DNA of 22,490 bases from Flammula alnicola. Lineage: Eukaryota; Basidiomycota; Agaricomycetes; Agaricales; Strophariaceae. A program made the translations under genes and the position numbers. How positions within the stretch are numbered: the first letter of the stretch is position 1; each line of letters starts with the position of its first letter. Of this stretch, positions 9,044 to 19,818 are shown piece by piece. The stretch is from positions 1-22,490 of the forward strand of contig JADNRV010000605.1 of assembly GCA_015499995.1 (NCBI GenBank), written 5' to 3'. The notes beneath the pieces were generated by a model, which saw only the letters and a program-made list of their open reading frames with translations, was not told the DNA's origin and ran no database searches.

Positions 9044-11818
9044 ATGAAGCAAACCACAGTCGCTCTTCTATTCCTCTCGGTGCTTTATGCACAAATCTCT
9101 CTCGTCGCGAGTGACGATGTTAGCGTTGCTCGTCAACAAAGACTTTCTGTCATTGTTGGCAGTACTACTGGAGCAACATCAATCTCAGCCTGGTTAATGG
9201 TCCAATCTTTCCTTGCAGTACATCGATATTAACCTCCTTATGCACAGGCTATCTACTCTTGGTTCTGACGGCAAATGGCCAGATTCCGAAATTAATTACA
9301 CCACTGGATGTGATGCACAGGCGGCCAGCTGGCCGGCCCAGTCCCACTGGAGTCGCATCAGTACGTTTTGGAATTATTTCTATGCCATGCGATGACTGAG
9401 GAAATTTTACAACCCAAGATACGTTTGCTGCTGCTTGGCATGGTGGCCTCAAGAATGCTGCCCAATTTGCGGGAAATGCTACTTTGCGAGCTTCGATCAG
9501 TTCGGCCATGAATTTCTGGTTTTCAAATGATTTTACCCTACCGGCTTGTTTGGACTCTGGTGGTACTGCTGCGTGCCCTTGCTCTACGCCTGGGCTTTGG
9601 AACACCAACTGGGATTCGAATGTAAGCTGCCTTTAAATTGTACCTCCTCAGCCAAAGAGACCAAGACATATATCAGGTAATCTTAATTCCGGGCTGGGTG
9701 GGACAAGTCTGCCTGCTATTGGGCGACTCCCTGACGACGAGCGAATCCCTTGGGTGCCAGCGGATGACAAGCCGTTCCTATGGGACATTCCTAACAGGAA
9801 TAAACGGTGTTAGCTCAATCACCGGAGCAAATACTATGGACATTGCCAGCATCGGGATAGACCTGGGATTATCGACCGCAAATACAACTCTTCTTACTGA
9901 TGCTTACAACAGAGTTCATCAAGAACTTACCGTGAAAAATGGTTTGAAAGTTGATGGTATTCGGGCCGACGGTTCTTTTGGTATGTCTAGTTTCATGATC
10001 CCATTAATCGTTTTTAATTTGATTCTTTGCATCACAGGTCAACACGCTGGAATTCTCTACAACGGAAATTATGGTATGTCATTTCTATCACTGTAAACAT
10101 AGAGATTGACCTTTTATTTTATTATTTTATAGGAAAGGATTAGTGAGTCTTACACAAAATGCACGGCTAGCTGCATGAAATAAATAACCTTTTTAGTGCA
10201 AATGATGTTTATAATCTGGAGCTTACTGCAGCAGGAACCGCCTTCCAAGCCCCAACCACTTCGCGATCCGCTTTCATTTTCTTGCTACAAGCATATCAGT
10301 GGATGATCTTCAAAAACGTAGTAACCGACGTTTTACATTGGGATTTTGTGCGTACACTGCGTTTTTTTTGTGGATTCGATTCTTCAACTCTTTAATTTTC
10401 AGTCTGTTCTTGGTCGAATCATCAGCTTGCCCGTCGCCGATGACCAGTACGTTTAACATTAATTCCAAGGCGAATTTTCTGACCGTAATTCGTTGATCCT
10501 AGAGCCACGGAGAATCTCAAAACAAACCTCACGCAAATACAGGCCCTCGGTCAACTCTGGAACTCGCCCGAAATCACTCAAGTTTTCGATGACCTCTCTG
10601 TGAATTCTACCACTGCCAATATAGGCTCACTAAACGGCAATAACATGTTTTATGCCAATGATTACATGGTACGACCTTTGCATCGTCGCGAAGATCGAAT
10701 TCTTATCGGTCTTGTAGGTCCAACGTGGAAATGGATATATCACGACCTTGAAGATGTTTTCCAACCGAACGCAGAATACCGAATGCCTCAATTCCCAGAA
10801 TCCTTTCGGTTTCCATCTTTCCGACGGAGCAGTATACAATTACGTGACGGGAAACGAATATGAAGATATTTTTCCTGCGTGGGATTGGAATTTGATACCT
10901 GGAACCACTGTCGACTATGGCGCCACTCCTCTCAGCTGCTCGACAGCACAGAAAACTGGCACTCAATCCTTGGTTGGTGGGGCATCTGATGGAACCATTG
11001 GCGTCGCTGCCATGCGCTACGAAACTCCAACCACTAAAACTCTCAACTGGAGAAAGACGTGGTTTTTCCTCAACAACGACGTACAATTCGTGATGGTCGC
11101 TCGCCTGACATCCACAACGACAGCCCCAGTGTTCTCTGTCCTTGACCAACGAAGGCAGGATGGGCCAGTATTTGTGAATGGCGTACAGAGCACCAGCGGC
11201 AATTTCTCGTCGGCGGCCACACTTTGGCATGGGGGCGTCGGTTATGCTTTCAATACCTCCAACCCAAGCACATCGCTTTCCTTGTCGCTCAGCACTTCGA
11301 CAGGATCCTGGCAGACAATTTCAACCTCTTCCAAGCTTCCTGTCACAGTGGACCTATTTGCGGCATGGCTCAACCACATCGACACCACTGCCTCCATTTC
11401 CTATACCGTTTTCCCTGGAACAACTCAAGCGTCTTTCCAACAAAAACTGACCGCACTGCAGTTGAACTCCATTCGAAACGATGGCAGTATCTCTGCCTTA
11501 CTTGACGCATCCAACAATATAGCTATGCTTGTGTACTGGGTTGCTGGCGGTGGCTCGGTCACAGTACCCTCTACCACCGGGAAAGCTCCGCTCACTGTCA
11601 AGGCGAATGGGAACAGCATTATCATCGTGAACCTTAACACCTGGACCATAACAGCTTCCGATCCTACGCAGTCACTTACCTCCGTGACAATGACCTTCAG
11701 CCTTGGCTCTGGTTCTATTCCTGCAGGATGGGCGTCGTCATCCAGGTCACTGAACCTCACTATCACTCTTCCCGCTGGAGGTATTATTGGAAGCACCGTT
11801 CAGCAATCGTTATTTTAA
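9044..11818 (+). CDS. Secreted polysaccharide lyase family 8 (PL8-A; hyaluronate/chondroitin/xanthan-lyase-like)
   Basis: Ten exons: 9044-9192, 9248-9360, 9419-9621, 9677-9980, 10038-10073, 10133-10142, 10197-10347, 10403-10446, 10503-10668, 10718-11818, giving 758 aa. A signal peptide covers about residues 1-23 (MKQTTVALLFLSVLYAQ). The helical N-terminal domain includes WHGGLKNAAQF, CLDSGGTAACPC, NTNWDSNVILIP and SITGANTMD. ADGSFGQHAGILYNGNYGKDY supplies the His259 and Tyr268 pair with the nine-residue spacing of PL8 catalytic His/Tyr. Asn207 (TGAN) and Arg327 (GRIIS) are candidate partners. The central and C-terminal beta domains carry NRTQNTEC, GNEYEDIFPAWDWNLIPGTT and WRKTWFFLNNDVQ. PL8 enzymes cleave uronic-acid polysaccharides by beta-elimination; the substrate here cannot be read from sequence. 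The neighbouring gene is a paralogue. Its large last exon contains no intron where PL8-B has one. Confidence 0.9.
10133..10142 (+). other. 10-nt micro-exon of PL8-A
   Basis: Ten nucleotides between a TTATAG acceptor and a GTGAGT donor complete the sequence NYGKDYANDVY. The matching exon in PL8-B has the same length and phase. Skipping it would shift the frame. Confidence 0.85.
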
Positions 11819-12613
11819 AGAGCAGATCTTTACCTCGTAGTTCTGGGGGTGAGGTTGTGAGACTGTCGGATTGGATAACCTTACGTTGAATTGATAACTT
11901 ACGTTGAATTTGAATGATACGTTGGTGTCCCCTAACTTCTACCTCAACATTGATCATAAGACCTTTTCCTTCTGCTGCCATATTTCAGTCTACATTCTCG
12001 CAAAAGGCTTACATATTTATATATGGCGGTTTCAGCTCTTTGGCCCGAGGAATTTTACCGTCACGTGGGTATGGATAGAAGGTGGTTAGGAGGTTAGGGT
12101 CCATTGTCACTGACATGTTTGGATGCTATTCGCCAACTCCCAAGGGAAAATGCCTGGCTGAAGAACAGCTGATGCGGTTGTTTCTAAATTTACCTGTGCC
12201 CTCGCAAAAATAATCTGGCACTTGCTTTCTACTCCATGCGCTCAGCAACCTTGCAGTCATTCATGCCACTCAGGTTTCTGGGCTTCCATATCACCACAGA
12301 ATCATGAGACCCTCCGCCAGCACTTCAAGAAGCTTCGACACCACGATGGCCTGAAGAGACTGGCATTGATCGGTGTGAAAAATTGCAGTTATGCATCTGC
12401 GAGTGACCCTATCTGACCTTGATCTGACCCTAGTCTTAGAACTCTTACGGCAACATTTGAGCTTCTACTAGTCTGGCGCTTTTTGGAATAAAGCTAGCCT
12501 TCTGTCGTCGCAAGCCGACATTCAAAGAATATGTGTACCTCTCGTTATCCTTCAATGCATTTAGCGACTTGCGGACCCTTCCCAACCCAGAACTACTTGC
12601 AGAGTGTCTATCA
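11819..12613. promoter_or_regulatory. Spacer between the tandem PL8 genes (PL8-B promoter)
   Basis: A 795-nt spacer. A short direct repeat at 11874-11892 and 11893-11910 shares TTACGTTGAATT. An E-box-like CACGTG lies at 12062-12067. A short upstream open frame overlaps the PL8-B start codon (listed separately). No gene of its own is visible. Confidence 0.5.
11874..11910 (+). repeat. Short tandem direct repeat
   Basis: Two adjacent copies of GATAAC(C)TTACGTTGAATT, 19 and 18 nt, lie about 60 nt after the PL8-A stop codon. They may be part of the 3' UTR. No function is evident. Confidence 0.75.
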
Positions 12614-12617
12614 ATGA
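12531..12617 (+). other. Upstream open reading frame overlapping the PL8-B start
   Basis: An ATG at 12531 opens 28 codons that stop at TGA 12615-12617. The stop overlaps the main ATG (12614) in an ATGA arrangement, and a second in-frame main ATG follows at 12617. If the transcript begins upstream of 12531, this frame could reduce translation of the lyase. Whether it is transcribed is unknown. Confidence 0.4.
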
Positions 12618-15600
12618 TGTGGACCCGTTTTGTGTTCTCTCTACATGCTCTTTTTCACATAAACACCCTTTTATATGCGCCGTTTTGCTCCGCGAACAAT
12701 ACGTTCCATGGCAATAGTATTGTGTCATCCAATGCATCAACAATACCGTCTAGTGGAACTCTCAGCGCCCAATCGAGTAACCCAACATTGGCCAAACTCG
12801 CGAACACGACATCCATATCTATCATTCCCTCGTCTTCAGCAAGTTCCACCGCATCTTCTACATCTTCAATCATATCAGTCAACGCTACGTCCACAACTAC
12901 CACCCGACCCACCCAAACAATTGACCCAGTCACTTTACAAGATATCCAAATTATAGCATCCCGAAGGCTCAGTTCTATTGTAGGAGCACTTTCCTCTCCA
13001 GCTCAGATCCCGGCATGGTACGAGTTCTTTCGGTTCCCCCTCTTTTATGAATATTTTAATAACCTTCATACAGGTTATCCACCCTTGGACCCGATGGTAA
13101 ATGGCCAGACAGTGAAGTCGATTATACCACTGGCTGCGCAGCTCGCCGGGCAAATTGGCCAGCTCAGACACATTGGTCGCGGATTTGTAGGCACTTCTCA
13201 CTCACCGCGATATTGCGACTTAAAAAAAATTGCCTTTAATAACAGTGATTATGGCGGGTGCTTGGCACGGGGGTTTGGCTGGAGGAGAACAGTTTGTAAA
13301 AGATCCAAATCTGAGAGCAGCCATTTCAAATGCCATGGATTATTGGTTTGGTCGAGACTTCACCAATCCAGCATGCTTGGACTCGGGAGGTACTTCTGCT
13401 TGCCCCTGCTCCAATCCTGACAACAGTCTATGGTCAGCTTTGCCACGGTTTCCAAAAAAAACCTATTTTCATTGAATGCATACATTTTACAGGAACACGA
13501 ACTGGTTCTCTAACGTTCGTTCTCTAGTGACTTATATCATGAAATGAGGGGTCTAATTATTCATTTAGGTTATTCTCATCCCGGAATTCGTGAGCCAGGT
13601 CTGCCTCCTCCTGAACGACACCCTTGTCCCTGCGCAACTCGATAATTGTACACACATGACTGGGCGCACATACGGTACCTTCGACCACAACATCAATGGA
13701 GTGGGCACCCTTACAGGAGCCAACGCCCTTGATGTCGCTAAAATAGGCATCGATCAAGCCCTTTTAACTTATAACGTTTCTCTGATCACGGATGCCTATC
13801 GAAGAGTCCACTTGGAGCTTCAAATCGAGAATGGTGTCAAGGTTGACGGTATCAGAGCAGATGGCTCGTTTGGTCAGTGTCCTCTGCTATTATGAACTGT
13901 CTCTTCTAACATACGGCATGCAGGTCAGCATGGCGGAATATTATACAATGGCAATTATGGTAATTTACTTCTTCTTAAGTATGCATTTCTCTAATTAACC
14001 CTCTCTACCCTTCAGGAAAAGACTAGTACGACCCCTGCGCCTCCTTTTTTTTAATCCAATGTAGTTAACGCTTTTTCACTAGCGCCAATGACCTCCTTGA
14101 CCTTGAAGTGGAAGCCGGCGGTACCATGTTTGCAGCGGGCTCTGATTCTCAAAATGCTTTTGCCACTCTATTTGATGGCGATCGATGGATGATTTTCCGC
14201 AATACTATTACAGGAGTCCTTCATTGGGATTTTGTGAGTCAATGCTTTTGCCTTCGTTGGCGTAGAGTTCAGAAACTGATTGATAACATCTTTAGTCCGT
14301 CCTTGGAAGATTCATTAGTTTTCCCGTGATCGACCAACAGTATGAAATTCATTGGCACAATTTGCATATTCCATTCTCACATTTTACTCACTTATAGGGC
14401 AACCGGAAGCATCAAAATTAACCTGACTGAGGTCCTTGAGCTAGGAGAGCAATGGTCCTCCAGCTCATTGACGAATTTTGCGACCAGTCTCGCGTCCAAC
14501 ACCACCAACGCCAATGCAGGTAAATTAGACGGCAACCGCATGTTTTACGCGAATGATTACATGGTGAGGATCTTTCTTTGTCTCATGTCTTTGTAGAGAC
14601 GGAGAAAACTAATGTCTAATGTTATGACAGGTTCACCGCGGAAAAAACTATGTTACAACAGTCAAAATGTATTCCAGCAGAACTAGGAATACCGAATGCA
14701 CAAATTCTCAAAATGTTAGTACCTTCTGCCTATGGTTGCGTCGAGTGAGACTGACTTATTTTGCTAGCCCGAGGGGTTCCATTTGTCTGATGGTACTGTA
14801 TACACATATCTCGTTGGAAACGAATACGAGGATATTTCTGCAGCTTGGGATTGGAATCTGATCCCAGGCATAACCGTCGATTATGGTGCCACTCCCTCGG
14901 TTTGTGGGACAACGAAACAAACTGGGATCGAGTCCTTTGTAGGAGGTGTATCCGACGGCAAAATCGGTGCAGCAGCCATGACATACACCAACCCCTTGAC
15001 CAAGTCGCTCCATTTCCAAAAGGCTTGGTTCTTCCTGAAAGACGACGTCCAGCACGTCATGATCTCTGACATCTCTTCCACAACCAACGCCTCCGTCCTC
15101 TCTGTCCTCGACCAAAGGCTGCATACTGGTTCACTTATCGTCGATGGAGCGCAAAGCCAGTCAATGGCAAAGGCGACGGCTGAGACGCTATGGCACGGCA
15201 ACGTTGGATATCTCTTATCAGGTCTCAACAATTCAGCCACATTGTCCGTTCAAATTGGAGAGAAAACCGGAGCGTGGTCAACCATTGGAACGTCGACACA
15301 ACCTCCCGAAACCGTCGATTTATTCGCGGCTTACCTTGAGCACGACAATATTTCCACTCCCATTTCATACACCGTGTTTCCTGGAACAACCCATGGCAGC
15401 TTCTTACAAAAGAGTAGCCAAGCAACTCTTCAGACGATTCAGAACGACGCGAGTATTTCCGCCGTCTTCGACGAAACCAACCAGATCGCGATGTTCGTCT
15501 TTTGGCAAGCAACGGGAGGCACAGTTACGTTCAGACCAGGCCCAAAGTTCGCGCCCATCACAGTTGCGGTAACAGAGAATTTGGCTATTATTTACAGGCT

Positions 15601-15781
15601 TGCAACAGGAGAAGTCACAGTTTCAGACCCGTCGCAGTCACTTATAACAGCTCAAGTATCCTTTGCTCTTGGTATAGGCCGAAAACCCCAGGGTTGGGGA
15701 TCCGAACTCATTAAAACTATTGTTTTCCAACTCCCTAGCGATGGCCTGGCAGGGAGTAGCGTCACGGAAACTTTAGATTGA
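12614..15781 (+). CDS. Secreted polysaccharide lyase family 8 (PL8-B), tandem paralogue of PL8-A
   Basis: Twelve exons: 12614-13017, 13074-13186, 13246-13432, 13493-13514, 13569-13872, 13924-13959, 14016-14025, 14083-14233, 14296-14339, 14398-14563, 14631-14714, 14768-15781, giving 844 aa. A signal peptide (MMWTRFVFSLHALFHI...) precedes a Ser/Thr-rich stretch of roughly 90 residues that PL8-A lacks, probably an O-glycosylated linker. The catalytic part aligns closely with PL8-A: WHGGLAGGEQF, CLDSGGTSACPC, NTNWFSNVILIP, TLTGANALD, ADGSFGQHGGILYNGNYGKDY (His346, Tyr355, candidate Asn294), SVLGRFIS, VHRGKNYVTTVKM, SSRTRNTEC and GNEYEDISAAWDWNLIPGIT. Six corresponding exons keep identical lengths (113, 304, 36, 10, 151 and 166 nt) and another is 44 nt in both, so the pair arose by duplication after these introns existed. 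Two introns, 13433-13492 and 14715-14767, have no counterpart in PL8-A. The first in-frame ATG is 12614; 12617 is an alternative. Confidence 0.9.
14016..14025 (+). other. 10-nt micro-exon of PL8-B
   Basis: This is the counterpart of the PL8-A micro-exon: the same length, the same splice phases and the same encoded motif (GKDY). It is flanked by a CTTCAG acceptor and a GTACGA donor. Confidence 0.85.
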
Positions 15782-15919
15782 TATATTTTTACTTCGTGGT
15801 GGATCGTTGGCCTTATATTACCGAAATGATCACAATATGTGTTCTTGTTCACGGCATGAAATCCAAATCGTCGGAAATGCATTGGAATAATCATCACGAG
15901 GAAAACATCAAAGAACAAA

Positions 15920-16873
15920 TCAGAATACAGGCTGCTCAGCGTAGGCCTCCGGTTGTTGGAAACCGGAGTCAGCGGCAGCATACTCCTCAGCTGGGACTGC
16001 GGGGGCCACAGGGACGGCAGGCTCGCGCTGCTCCGATGAAGGCTCGGAGACGATTTTGTCGACAGGGGGTTCGAGAATTTGGACGGAATCGGGGAGGGGT
16101 TTGCGGGGTCCGAGCTGACCTTCAGGATCCCAACCTTTCATGCTGAGAATAAATAAAAAATCAGTTGGCGATTTACTTCGACATAATGACGCAAACACAT
16201 ACATCTTAACTTTGATTCCAAGAACACCTTGGCGGAGCAGTACGTGACGGACAGCGTAGTCAACGAAGTCGCGAGCGGGCTGACCGGAGTGGATCATGAA
16301 TCCATCGGTGAATTTCATCGACTTGGCACGGGCAGCACGAATCTTTCCGGACACGACAACCTCGCAACCTTTGGCACCAGACTCCATAACGAAACGGAGG
16401 ACACCGTAGCAAGCGCTATACTCAAGTGTCAATGCAGATATCACAACATGGTCAGATGGAATAACATACCGACGAACGGCAAGACCGCCAAGGAGTTTGT
16501 ACCTCAAACTCTCGCACTGAGCGATGGCGGAGAGACCACGGTATTGGACCTTCTCGGCGTAGAGCTCAAGGGAGTTCTCGGGGAATTTGAAACGTTTTTG
16601 AACGAGGGCAGTGAGTTCACGAATGCGACGGCCTTTCTCGCCAAGGACCTCCTGGGTGTGGGTAGCACGGATGATAATCTAAATTTCATTATTTAAGAAG
16701 GCAATCGAGACGAAATGCTGCACATCACACACCTCAGTGCGGGCATGAGTCACACGGACATCACAACCAGAGTAACCCTCCTCAGCCAGTTCGCGAGTGA
16801 AGAATTCATTGAGTTCGGCGCGGAAAACACCGTCGGCCACGAACTTTCTCTTTTTGCTGATTTGAGCCGACAT
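15920..16873 (-). CDS. rps3: 40S ribosomal protein uS3 (RPS3)
   Basis: Four exons, 16873-16733, 16678-16470, 16415-16203 and 16142-15920, give 261 aa. uS3 sits at the mRNA entry channel of the small ribosomal subunit. The start [17 protein letters not shown] and the body are strongly conserved: a KH domain with [12 protein letters not shown] (GEKG at residues 60-63), then [58 protein letters not shown] and [13 protein letters not shown]. The C-terminal ~45 residues are an Ala/Pro/Glu-rich extension, typically variable in this family. Its stop lies 138 nt from the PL8-B stop, so the two genes converge. Introns are 54, 54 and 60 nt. Confidence 0.97.
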
Positions 16874-16889
16874 TTTCTTGAAGGTGGCG

Positions 16890-16951
16890 CTAATATATGC
16901 GTATGCGAGGTTAGAGACGGGTTTAGAGCACGACGACGGGAATATTCGTAC
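16890..16951 (-). other. rps3: Probable 5' UTR intron of RPS3
   Basis: On the minus strand, CGCAAG/GTACGA and ATATTAG/CGCC frame a 62-nt segment that would end 16 nt before the RPS3 ATG. The length matches the coding introns, and leader introns are common in ribosomal protein genes. Only RNA data can confirm it. Confidence 0.45.
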
Positions 16952-17530
16952 CTTGCGCTTGCTGGGGAGATTGTCGAGGACGGTAGCCGATAATACGGTT
17001 ACCCAATCAGGTCGGGTGGCTTGATAGCTACACAGTACTCGCTCATTGCCGGGCACGTGATTTAAGCCAAAGTATTTAATCCAGCTTAAATTCTCATGTT
17101 CTTCGTGTTTCCCCCTCTGCGGAAAAGGAGATTGATGACTGGTTTCTACTTTCAGGTTAGTGCTCTGTTTTCTGTCTTTCCATTCCCTTTCCGTTTTCTG
17201 TGACGAGTGTTGTAAAATTTTCAACCATATGGCACCTCTTAGTCGATCTGTTCCGTCATATTCGTATGGCGGTTCAATGACATAGATGACTTTCTGAGGA
17301 TTACCTTCCAATCTTTTTGCCGTGATTGTAGTGCTCAATGCTGACGTATCTCTCACTGCAGATTCGCTTTTCTTGCATCCTGTTCTTGCATCCTGTCCAA
17401 GCTTGTATCCTATTCACTGTTTGAAATATATACCACAATCATGACATTTTTACAACTCATCGCTCTCCTGAGTTATCCGACCTTCCGCCTCACAGTCGCC
17501 ACGACATATGAGGCAGATCGAACCCGTGGA
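16952..17530. promoter_or_regulatory. RPS3 promoter and thiolase 3' region
   Basis: This spacer holds the RPS3 upstream region and the thiolase 3' UTR. A 13-nt tandem repeat (TCTTGCATCCTGT at 17371-17383 and 17384-17396) is the only repeat seen. No coding frame with family similarity was found. Confidence 0.5.
17371..17396 (+). repeat. 13-nt tandem duplication
   Basis: Two perfect adjacent copies of TCTTGCATCCTGT, followed by a looser third similarity (GCTTGTATCCT at 17401-17411). Non-coding; no function is evident. Confidence 0.8.
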
Positions 17531-19318
17531 TCATAGAGTCGCCTCGTTCACGAAAATACCAGCAGCACCCATGCCGCTTCCAACACACATGCTCGTGCAC
17601 AAGAACTGACCATTTTGTCGCCTGAGTTGTGCGAGGCCAGTAACAACTTGTCGGATGCCAGCTACATGGGATTATCGTTAGTTCAATCCTTGAGCGCGAA
17701 AGGAAGAAACATACTCATTGCTAGAGGATGGGTAATGGCTATTGCGCCTCCACTGTGTCCTATGTCAGAGGCTGTTTTCAATTCAGATTTCGTGTTAACT
17801 TACTTTGGGTTTATCTTGTCCATAGAAATGCCCAGTTCTTCCACACAATATGCGAATTGAGAAGCGAACGCTTCATTAATCTGTGAAGGTGTTTCCTTCA
17901 GTGCGTGACTCTGAAAGGCAGGATCTCGAGTGCATACCTCGTATACATCGATATCCTCTTTCGTCAATCCTACGTGTTCAAGGGCTTTGGGGATGGCATA
18001 GATGGGTGCAATACCCATGTATTTCGGTTCAACACCTGCAATGCACGTCCAGGTAAGTTGCACATTAATGACCCCTTGAGAACGATGACGAACCAACAAC
18101 TGTAGAGCAGACGTATTTGCCTAGGATTTCCATGCCCTCTTCTTCTGCTCTTGCGCGGGTGGTCATGATGCATAGGCCAGCTCCATCACCAACACCGCTA
18201 GCATTTCCTGCCGTGGTGCTCGATTCTCCCCACTTGGGAAACGCCGGTTTCAAGGCTGCAAGGCTTTCAAGGGTCACGCCCGGCCGCACGGTATCGTCGA
18301 CTGAAAGCACTGAGCCTCTGAGTTCCACGGGTATGATCTCGTCGGCGAAGATATTTTCAGCGATAGCCTAATACGTCACAACCATTGACTTAACCACAAT
18401 ATCCAATATTCGAAAAGGAACGGATTGTTTTACCTTGCTTGCCCTACTATGAGAAATGAACGCGTATTCGTCCTGTTTCTGGCGAGATACCTTGTAGGTC
18501 TCCGCGACCATTTCAGAGGTCCAACCCATAGGCTAAGGAGGACTTCGTTAATCATGTGTTCACAGAATCCATGGACTTTCGTACCTGCATGCAGTCGTAT
18601 GCTTGAGGGTGCTCAGAGACGCGCTCCACAACCTCGGGAGTTGGTCTTGGACTATATTTTGTAGATTTGTCAGCACAATCCATATTGCTGTCCAGCAGCA
18701 TAAGAAGCGAGCTACTGACTTGAGACTCATACTTTCAGCTCCAGCTGCTATACCGAGTGAAGTTTCTCCAGATTGAATTGCATGGGCAATATTCCGAATA
18801 GCCATTAAACCTGAAGAGCACAGTCTGTTCACGGTTGAGATAGGAACCTCGGCCGGAATACCGGCGGCTATTGCAGCTGCTCGGGAAAGATAAAGAGGTG
18901 AGGGAGGGTGGCAGGTCGCTGATAGATGAACATAGGTCAGTCATTGCATTTAAAACCGGCACCTCGAAGGGAACATACCAACACAAATATCATCTATCTT
19001 GGAAGGGTCCAATTTTGTGTGTTCAAGAGTAGCCTGCAACACAGAAGAGGTCAGAAGGTCAGGAGAACGGTAGACCTATGGATTGTAACCGAGAGTGACC
19101 TTGAACAGAGCATGCAACATCTCATCGACAGGGCTATCCTTCAGCTGGCCTTTCCTCGCTTTTCCAACGACAGTGCGTTTCGCAAACGTTATAACGACAT
19201 CGTCTGGCCTCTTCTCAAGGAGTTCCGCGACGCCGCGAGGTCGCGTTGCAGAGCTGGCGGCCCGAGCGAACGCAGGGTAGACAGCACGTCTCAAAGTCAG
19301 GCGCGAAGTAAAAAGCAT
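17531..19318 (-). CDS. 3-ketoacyl-CoA thiolase (acetyl-CoA acyltransferase), probably mitochondrial
   Basis: Ten exons: 19318-19100, 19033-18979, 18918-18720, 18651-18585, 18532-18434, 18367-18094, 18035-17938, 17880-17804, 17752-17715, 17661-17531, giving 418 aa. The enzyme performs the last step of fatty-acid beta-oxidation, splitting 3-ketoacyl-CoA with CoA. Landmarks are DDVVITFAKRT, CHPPSP, STVNRLCSSGLMAIRN with nucleophile Cys125, AESMSLNPRPTPEV, QPMGWTSEMVAETYKVSR, NASGVGDGAG, INEAFASQFAY, GGAIAITHPLAMTG with His371, and CVGSGMGAAGIF with acid/base Cys401. The usual HPLG reads HPLA (Ala374). The N-terminus (MLFTSRLTLRRAVYPAFARA) is Arg/Ala/Ser-rich without acidic residues, like a mitochondrial presequence. 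I see neither a clear PTS2 nonapeptide nor a C-terminal PTS1 (it ends EATL). The relatives I recall are mainly peroxisomal POT1/ACAA1-type, so localisation is inference. Confidence 0.92.
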
Positions 19319-19818
19319 GACAGGTGGGGAGAAACTAAGAAGTACGGAGAGGGATGGGAACGAAGAGATATAAGCCGGATGAATATAAAGACATGGGTCC
19401 CGTTGTTCACATGAAGTACACAAGAAGAGGGGCGAAAGCCGCGGACGAGATCCGGCGGCAGGGACTCGTGAGTATTACTTGCAGTTTAGAGACGATGTAC
19501 CTTGAACATAAATATTGAATTCTTTGCGAAAGATTACAGACTCTCTCGTCTTAAGACTGATATATTTAACAGTCTTGGGCAAGAACATCATTCCGGAGAC
19601 ACTGCTAACACTCCCACTCATAAACGGTCGGAAGAACTGATCAAGCGGATTTCTTGTGACAGTGGCGAAAGCAGCATTGCGAATTTTGGCCAGGAGGTAT
19701 GGTTGTGTGTCTGGATAGTTGTATGCTGGTCGTGTTTTCTACTACTCTGATTTGAACGCGAATTAGCGGTGTTGGCAAGTTCAAAGACAACGGACAGACA
19801 AACCTTACGGATGAAGAG
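19319..19818. promoter_or_regulatory. Thiolase promoter and bL32m 3' region
   Basis: A 500-nt gap between two minus-strand genes. It should contain the thiolase promoter and leader, plus the bL32m 3' UTR. No in-frame ATG exists upstream of the thiolase start before the frame closes. Nothing else is recognisable. Confidence 0.5.

Noticed and set aside
11178..11505. Alternative plus frames inside PL8-A exon 10
   Set aside because: They overlap the long PL8-A frame, which aligns throughout with PL8-B; the alternatives have no similarity or signals.
13018..13420. Continuous plus frame extending past the PL8-B first exon
   Set aside because: It reads through introns 13018-13073 and 13187-13245 in the wrong frame. 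Splicing restores the PL8 motifs seen in PL8-A.
16229..16696. Plus-strand frame of 155 codons
   Set aside because: Antisense to RPS3 exons 2 and 3. The highly conserved ribosomal protein explains the sequence, and the long antisense frame follows from its codon use.
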